Source: Gnetum montanum
Taxonomy: Eukaryota > Streptophyta > Gnetopsida > Gnetales > Gnetaceae
DNA length: 64,000 nt
Reading direction: 5' to 3'
Assembly: GCA_015680685.1 (NCBI GenBank)
Contig: MNCI01001818.1
Span: 10,248-74,247 of the forward strand
Shown here: positions 57,561 through 64,000 of the stretch, in pieces
Numbering within the stretch: the first letter of the stretch is position 1
Layout of the letters: every line of letters starts with the position of its first letter
Position numbers and translations under genes: made by a program
Notes under the pieces: generated by a model
Told to the model about the DNA's origin: nothing
The model's database searches: none
What the model saw: only the letters and a program-made list of their open reading frames with translations

Positions 57561-57879
57561 CTTAAATTTCTAAAGAATTTCTAGCTTTCCCTAGTTGATA
57601 TTTTCAAGTTTAAGACTTGGAAGTTGGTAGTGGACTTGCTCTAATGTATCTATGCTATCAATGTAAGTGCATGTCAAACCGTTAGTTGGTTTCATGCATA
57701 TGATTGAATTACTTTCTTGATCAGTTGTTAGCCACTGAGTGCCTTCCTGTTATGTGGCTATTTCATATAGGTATCTTTGTATGTTAATCACTTATGCACA
57801 TTGATTGCATGAGGAAATGCTAAACTTTGTACAAACCATGTCCTCTACATGTAATTACACCATATGTCACTATATGCGA

Positions 57880-58040
57880 TGCATGAAACTTTCTTCTTCT
57901 TGATATTTCCAAATGTATTTTCCTTTGATATTTCTAATGAAAGATCACAGATTCCTAGATATGCATTGATGGTGCTCTTTCCATTATGATTTCCTAGATT
58001 TCTAGCTATTTGTATGTATATCAAAGGACTCCAAGCATCA
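57880..58040 (-). pseudogene. Ath-M2 protease remnant, core deleted
   Basis: Compared with M1, the stretch from the 'IIMGRA' block (about 57990) is joined directly to sequence upstream of the active site (about 58005). About 240 bp holding the catalytic loop is lost. The start (58040-58100) and the C-terminal tail (57960-57850) are still recognisable. Confidence 0.7.
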
Positions 58041-58089
58041 AATAATTTCTAGGGAAGGTGGCCAAATTTGATCCAATCAGTGATGGCAT

Positions 58090-60640
58090 GTGTTAACATG
58101 GCTGCATGCATTGAGTGTAGTGGTTGAGTTGAAGGAGGCCTCAAAGTTTGGATTGATACTGAGGCATCTAAGGAATTAGTTTCTTGTGATTATAAGGGCT
58201 TGGTTGGTCTATTGGTTCTAAAGAAAGGTCTTTGCTTCATGTGGTTGTTGGAACCAATAGTAGGTTGAGAGTTAACAGTCCTTGTGGCATTATGTTGCTA
58301 GGGCTGGGTAGGGATTTCACCCTACATAGCTAGAGCAGGTGGTAGTGGAGATATTGGTGGAAGAGATGTAGTTGGATGAGAAGGATGATATGCTTGCATA
58401 ATATCACATCTAGAAGATGGAACCCCAAATAATTATAGGCTTGGTAGTGAGGTTGAGGAGTGATGTGACCAGTACAGTCACGTGGGGAGATTGGCTACTG
58501 CACATAATATCTGTACAGGTTAGGTTGTCGATAAGGGTACTATTACCTTGTTGGTGGCATTCCCCATGATTCTAGGTGCTACCACTATTGATATTTCTCA
58601 ATCGGTTGTGGTGAAGTTCCACTTGGATAATACGTTAAGGGTTGGTGGAACTGTCTTGGGTTACCATGATGGTAAGGTAAACTTTGGGGTGCTTTCCATT
58701 TGTTCAATTATGGGTTGAGTGCATACAACCCAAACTCTTGCAAATGTGACATTACAGGGCAACATCTTTTAGTATGATCATATTAACATATTTCACATCC
58801 ACTATCATTATCTATTTCCAACTCCACAACCCCTTCAATGATGGCAAATTTGCCCTTAACCTTGCTACGTGCATGTTCATCTTCTATCTTTTTTCTTTTT
58901 TCATGATCACTACCTTGCTCTCTATACTCCTCTACTATTTTAGGAATAGATTAAAATCTATTAACTAGGAAATTCCACAATTGGTCTACCTTTTTCAATA
59001 CTTCTGATGTCAACTTTTAGATAGGCAAAGTTTTCCTATTCACCATCTCTTCGAGTAGTGACTCTTCTTCATCCTCACAAAATCTTACTCCCCTCTTTCA
59101 GAGGGAAGGATCTGAGTTATACTCTACTGCACTTTCTCTCTTCCATAACTCACCTTCTTCCTTAACAACTTGCTCCAATAGTCATTGAATTTGATGGAAC
59201 CTAAGCTCGGATAGTCTTCCTTAGGCATAATTCCCCAAGGGTTCTTCTTGTTTCATGCCTAAGCCCATCCATCAGATACATAGTTGATTCCTTTGCGAAT
59301 AACCATGGCTAGGACAATATTGTAATAGTGCATAATATAAACCCATGGTAGTATCCAAGCAGCCTTGGATTTTCTTTCGCAAGTTAGACACTCGGGAGTA
59401 CGTTTGGTAATTTTGATTAAATAGTTCTATCATAGTACTTGACCTATGAATGGATTCTAATTCTAAAGACCAGTACTAGATTTCCACTTCTTTAACTAGT
59501 GTCCATGGAAATAACTTAAGATTTTTTCATTTGTTCTCTATATTTTGTAAGGTAAACGCATCATGGAATTCTTGTAAGTGATTCTAAGGATCAACATTGT
59601 ATCTAATCTCTTGATCCTACTATCTTTCTGGTGCCTTCTTGGAATTCTAACAACCTTAGTTATGTCCAACATACTTCGAGTAGGGAGGAGGGGTTCATCA
59701 TGATCATCTCATCCATGGTGTCTATAATGCCTATGTTGTTCGCTACTCTCCCTTCTTCTATGTCATGACTCTGTAGAGTGCCCTCGTCCCCTTTCTTAGC
59801 CTTTTCTTCTATGACTTCCACTTTGCCGACCTTTATCCCCATGGTCTTTTTCCTTATGACTACATCTGGATACTATAGGAGAGGATGAAGGAGATGATGA
59901 AGGTGAGGAAGAAGGAGAACCGTCACCATAATGGTGTCTACTACCTTCTCCTCTGTAGTCTTGGCCTCGATTGCAATTGTGATCAGAATGTCCACCCTTT
60001 GTGCCCATGGGTATCAAACCCTTTGTCCACCCTTATCATGAGGTTGTGTCTCTTTTTCAAACCCTTTGTGCCCATGGGTATCAAAGCCTGGGTTATGAAT
60101 AGTAAAATTAGGGTTCTAATACACAAACCATTGGCCAAAGTTAAGGTGAGGAACATCATTGTGTGGCCAACTGCCTGAGGTAGGTTCACCACCCTCATTT
60201 TCTCTTAAGACATGTGGGGAATCCTAGGACAACTTACCCTTCAAAGAAATATGATGTCTCTCCTATTATAAATCCCTTTGACGTTGTGCCTCCATGGGAT
60301 GGTATTCTCTTGAGTCATGGTCTTGCACAATGTATCTACATGTAAGTGTGATATGCTAATTTGTGTGAGGGCATAAAGAAGCATGCTTGGGGCTGAATGA
60401 TCGGGAGGTAACACTATGTTCCCTTCTAAGTCTCGTCATCATAGTTTTTCACCTTGATGAAGGATAAAGGTGAAGTCTAGTATATACTCATTAGGATAAA
60501 TATATACCACTTGAACTTGTTGAGCAACTAGCGGATCAACGTTATGTGTATTATGTCATCGATTGTTTCTTGTTTAGACCTAGGCGGTGAGGTGCTTTTG
60601 TATGAAGAAGGAGACATACTTGTCTGTTCAGTGTGCAATG
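58090..60640 (-). pseudogene. Ath-M2 gag
   Basis: Same order as the other Athila gags. The Arg/Ser-rich linker is best preserved here (60017-59796 minus, open: 'GGHSDHNCNRGQDYRGEGSR', 'SPSSSPSSSPSSSP', 'HSHKEKDHGDKGRQSGSHRR'-like). The knuckle at about 58790-58755 reads C-E-I-C-stop-YDHTKRC. A 67-bp tandem duplication at 59995-60128 is specific to this unit. Confidence 0.75.
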
Positions 60641-60734
60641 TATTCTTGTTTATTATTTTCTTAATCAACCCTAATGGTTCGTTCTAATGATGTGAATGAT
60701 TTCCTATGTTATAATTAGCGCACAAACAACTAAG

Positions 60735-60752
60735 TACCCGGCAACCGTACCA
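60735..60752 (-). other. Ath-M2 primer-binding site
   Basis: TGGTACGGTTGCCGGGTA on the minus strand, the best preserved Athila primer site in the window, one base after the LTR-D end. Confidence 0.8.
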
Positions 60753-60753
60753 A

Positions 60754-61636
60754 TGATGAGCAGTGAGAAACCCCTACACTCAACCATATGAATCTGAGCA
60801 TTTCAAGCACAATCCGGTCGAATTCCAAGGACTAAGTGCTTATGCGCCCTTGTGGAACAAGGATGAGATGGTTGATCGTTGTCTTCCCAAGCTTACCTGT
60901 ATGTCATGATTGTATGGTTAAGTAAGCTTGAGGCATATGATTTTTATAGCTTTTATTTTTTTATGTCCTACACTAGTAGGGAAGGAGAGAGGTAACTAAG
61001 TGAGTAATTTAACATAACTACTCATTAACTAAGTTCTAACTAATCCTAACACTAGCATCTATTCCCAATTTCTGTACACATCTTGAACTAGTGCAACAGT
61101 ACTGGGATTACCAAAAGCTAATCATTACTGGGTTACCAAGAATTACACGTATGCTTGAACTGGTCATGCTTGTGTAACTTAACGATTTGCTTAATTGATC
61201 AAAATGAATTGCTATGCTAATAACAGAAATGTAAAGTGCATAAAATAAAATAAAATAAAATACATGCATAAGAAAATAAAATAAAAGAAATGCGTAAGAA
61301 AACAAATCTCAAATGCTGCAAGGATGAATCAAAGAGCACACCTTTATTGTCATGCACAAGGTGTGCTTAGGTACACAATGCTCAAATAAATATCCATCCA
61401 CACTTAGACCTCCTGCTGTGGGAACTTGGAAAATAGTCTAACTTTCAAACAGACTACAAGAGTTTTGCTACTTGACTGCTAAAATACTTCCTCCTAATTG
61501 TGCGCTTGGGCACTGTATTTATAGAGTTTGGAGAAACTACGCTAATAATTAGAGTAACCACTCTAATAATTAGAATAACTACTAAAGAAACTGCTAGAGT
61601 AACCACTATAATAATTAAAATAACTACTAGAGTAAC
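60754..61636 (-). repeat. Athila LTR-D, interrupted by Tat-5
   Basis: 883 bp from CTCATCA end to the middle of the U3 hairpin array, where Tat-5 begins. The missing start (TGATGAGAG...) should lie right of Tat-5, beyond the window. Confidence 0.85.
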
Positions 61637-63141
61637 TGAAACACCGTGAAAATTGTGAGTCGGCCTCATGCAAAGATTCGCGATTTAGGCAAGAGTACAT
61701 GTTAGAATTCTAGAAGGGAGAACAAGGTAGAGTAAGAAAAAGAGGCGTGTAGCATCAAGTCTTCGATTTCCTTTGTAGATTTCCAACCTCACTATGTTTT
61801 CTCTCTTTATGCTATATCACACGACATAGCGTAATGACACTTAGCGTGATTCTATTTAACATAGTCTGGTATCAAAAGGCGACTTACTTCAATAGATTTG
61901 GAGAGGCTTAAGCAGCGTAATATGCAACTTCTCGTATATTTTGCTAAGTCTTTTGTCCAAGGCCGAGTTTACGCTTTGTTATGCACGGTAGCGTAATGAG
62001 CTTCGAAAAAGTCAAAGAGAGTCCAAAGACGCATAACAGATCGGCTCCTTTCTTTTTACATATTGACCACCTTACGCTCATTACACAATGCAGCGTGTGT
62101 CAGCGTAAGTCATCGTCAAATTAATCATTTCTTACACTTCACTATGCTCGGCGGCGTAAACGAACGTAAAACAACTTGAATCTATTGTCTTCATGATTTG
62201 TTACGCTCTTGAATGCGACGCAACGTGAATGAGCATAATGTAGCCCAAAGTCAGCTGAAACATATCCAACGCACAGTTATTACTCACACACACAGTACGC
62301 AGATGAGCGTATTGTGCGTAATCACAAAGTTCAACACAAAGTTGGTTAGGTCAATGACGTTTTGAAAGGTCTGAGACACGTGTCATCACAGTCATGCCTT
62401 CTCCACATGTTGTCAAACTTATAAATACTCGCATTGGCGAAAAGAGAAAAAAATATGGAGAGAAACAGAGAGAGAAGCATCTGGGCGACTTTTGGCAGCA
62501 TCACCTTCTAGCAGAGACACAGAATATTTTTTGCTTGAGCATTGGCAGCAGGAGCGATTGGCCCTTTGGCAAAGACACAAATTTCTCCATTGGTGATCAT
62601 TAGCAGTTCCGAGCAGAGACTACCTAAGGCAAAAGGAGCAAATCAGGGATCGAGAGATCATCTGGCAAGGTTCACAAGTTCTATTGATCAGAAGCAGTTG
62701 ATTGATAGACGTCAGAACTTGACCTTCCTTGCATCCCATCTCTGGTCTACGAGGTAGATCAGACTCCATCTTGTACTTCTCTTTGGATAGTTTTGTTATT
62801 TTGTGTCTATCTCGCACAAGATAATCAGGGTCTCCCCAGTGTAACTTGATACATAAAATACTCGTTTTTTTGGGTCAAAACATAGATCTTGAAATCACAT
62901 GTTTCTCTCATTTCTAATTCCTTTTGTCATGTTAACGTCGTCACTATTACCATTTATCTACATTTTTTATCTACAATCTCCATCTGTTTACTGATTTAGT
63001 AAGTCCTTGTCTAATCGACAAGACCGTTCAGGGCACTGCAAATTTGTTTTCTCCAGCACAACCCTCGCACGAATCCATGGTTAAGACTGTGTACATGGAT
63101 TTTGTTTGGTATTCTAGCTGCCGACATTTTCTATTGTTACA
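61637..63141 (+). repeat. Tat-5 5' LTR
   Basis: 1505 bp from TGAAACACCG to '...ttgttaca'. Ends match the Tat-3 LTR (TGAAACACC... ...gctaca). U3 holds nine exact GCGTAA/TTACGC hexamers between 61829 and 62321. A TATA box lies at 62420. Confidence 0.85.
62419..62428 (+). promoter_or_regulatory. Tat-5 LTR TATA box
   Basis: TTATAAATAC, followed by a GA-rich leader at 62445-62480; the likely element promoter, about 100 bp after the GCGTAA cluster. Confidence 0.7.
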
Positions 63142-63147
63142 GTTTTC

Positions 63148-63164
63148 TGGTGCTAGAAGGAGGG
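63148..63164 (+). other. Tat-5 primer-binding site
   Basis: TGGTGCTAGAAGGAGGG, 6 bp after the LTR end, the reference form of the family's primer site. Complement ends in ...GCACCA. Plant tRNA-Asn begins GCTGGAA from memory, one mismatch to GCTAGAA, so Asn is a candidate only. Confidence 0.8.
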
Positions 63165-63385
63165 CTGACTCCGATCCATATTTTTTTTAGGTATCCCTGT
63201 AAGCAATTTATACCCAAAACCGTAAACGTAATACCTCTAAGGAAGTCTATGGTAAACCGTGTGGTATAGATCGGTCACAGGAACGATTCCTTTGGAATCC
63301 TATAGGGTAGAAAGCCTATTCGCGATTTCTTTTTCCAACCATCTTTTAGATCCAGTCGTTCATTGTCGAGTAATCTACCTAACCA

Positions 63386-64000
63386 ATGGATTCATCTTAC
63401 ACAACCACAATCACCATGGTCGCTGTTGATTTGGGTGCCGCATCTGTGAACCCCATTTCCACCACCGGACTCACTTCTAGTGTCGTAGAACCTCAAGGGC
63501 CATCACATCGGTCATTGAGACTATAGGGAAAAGACCCTGTATTTACCGTCATGACCCCTAAGGAATACAACTTCATCTGCATCAAGATCCAGGTGAAGCT
63601 AGCCCTTAGCTGAGCTGAAATCGAGGCAAAACAAAATTTCAAGATGATCCATCGAAGAGGTCAGGATTTCACACCAACAGTTGATGACATCATCCCTTTA
63701 ATAGACCATCATCATGAAATTATAACACAGTTTGTCATGGCTAAGAGTCAGGCTACCAGGGCTATGTTTGAAGCCCAAAATAGGGAGGAAAAGGATGATG
63801 AGTTTGCGGCCCAGTCTGAGCATTCATATCACACTCTGAGCCCCCATACCTACGTTAATCCTTTATTCCCTCTCAACAGAGAAGCGGCCCCTCTCAATCC
63901 CTCCATGACCACACAGATGCACATCCCTGTCATTCCACAAGCCACTACGCATTCATCCATCCTACAAGTGTAAATACCCCAAAATAACATTGGGGCGGTC
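63386..64000 (+). pseudogene. Tat-5 gag, 5' part
   Basis: First ATG after the leader (63386), in a good context. One frame runs 63386-63973 interrupted only by TAG (about 63522), TGA (about 63611) and TAA (about 63971). Each stop can be derived from a Gln or Arg codon by one C-to-T change. The protein has a Thr/Ser-rich start, 'EYNFICIKIQ', 'NFKMIHRRGQDF' and an acidic 'REEKDDEFAAQSEHSYHTL' stretch; the same blocks are found in Tat-2 (10670) and on the minus strand at 28560. The capsid core lies beyond the window. Confidence 0.8.

Larger units (their letters stand above)
43898..61636 (-). mobile_element. Tandem Athila array LTR-B/M1/LTR-C/M2/LTR-D
   Basis: Three LTRs and two internal regions, all in minus orientation: LTR-B (43898-44903), internal M1 (44904-52401), LTR-C (52402-53241), internal M2 (53242-60753), LTR-D (60754-61636, cut by the Tat-5 insertion). 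LTR-C has a primer site on its left side (52382-52400) and a polypurine tract on its right side (53242-53253), so it acts both as the 5' LTR of M1 and the 3' LTR of M2. The likely origin is unequal recombination between LTRs. Confidence 0.85.
61637..64000 (+). mobile_element. Tat-5: young Tat-type element, 5' end
   Basis: Inserted into Athila LTR-D. 5' LTR 61637-63141, primer site 63148-63164, leader, and the first part of gag. It keeps far more CG dinucleotides than any other element in the window and has few disruptions, so it is the youngest insertion. The last 5 bases before it, GTAAC (61632-61636), are the predicted target duplication. It continues beyond the window. Confidence 0.85.

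Noticed and set aside
1-64000. tRNA, rRNA or organelle-derived genes
   Set aside because: None recognised on reading; primer sites are only complementary to tRNA ends. A tRNA scan would settle this.

Overview
This window looks like a piece of a large, repeat-filled plant nuclear genome. It holds no intact host gene that I can recognise. Nearly everything that can be identified is decayed LTR retrotransposon: Ty3/gypsy elements of the Tat/Ogre type (a second RNase H between RNase H and integrase), Ty3/gypsy elements of the Athila type (primer-binding site resembling TGGCGCCGTTGCCGGGGA), and one Ty1/copia element. The extreme age of most copies, the AT richness and the loss of CG dinucleotides fit a slow-turnover genome such as a gymnosperm, but that assignment is inference. 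Stops and lost catalytic residues mostly look like C-to-T decay of methylated cytosines.

Layout. 1-340: probable minus-strand LTR piece. 341-1860: non-repetitive sequence with a CG-rich patch. 1860-2335: three 150-bp repeats. 2336-4400: nothing identified. 4400-7200: degenerate tandem array of about 187-bp units, with a G22(AG)n tract inside. 7540-9560: Tat pol fragment (Tat-1). 9560-18946: longer Tat copy (Tat-2) with gag, protease, RT, two RNases H and integrase, all broken, with two related minisatellites on either side of pol. 19490-25135: copia element. 26056-36439: composite Tat element (Tat-3) whose front half is replaced by a minus-strand gag+LTR of the same family. 36440-42400: plus-strand Athila front half (Ath-A). 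42400-43649: unassigned AT-rich DNA. 43650-43897: the missing tail of the Tat-3 3' LTR, in inverted orientation. 43898-61636: two minus-strand Athila units head to tail sharing a middle LTR (Ath-M1, Ath-M2). 61637-64000: a much younger Tat element (Tat-5) inserted into the last Athila LTR; only its 5' LTR, primer site and gag start are in the window.

Most informative structure: the 5-bp duplication GTAGC and the two halves of one Tat LTR sit at 36439 and 43897 in opposite orientation. The Athila copies can therefore be read as one tandem array, inserted once, that was later split by an inversion with a breakpoint near 42400. This predicts that the missing back half of Ath-A lies on the minus strand just right of the window.

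No gene here looks functional except possibly the regulatory part of the young Tat-5 LTR (TATA box, primer site, cluster of GCGTAA motifs). I found no new defence, metabolic or RNA system; the novelty is in repeat architecture and rearrangement history.
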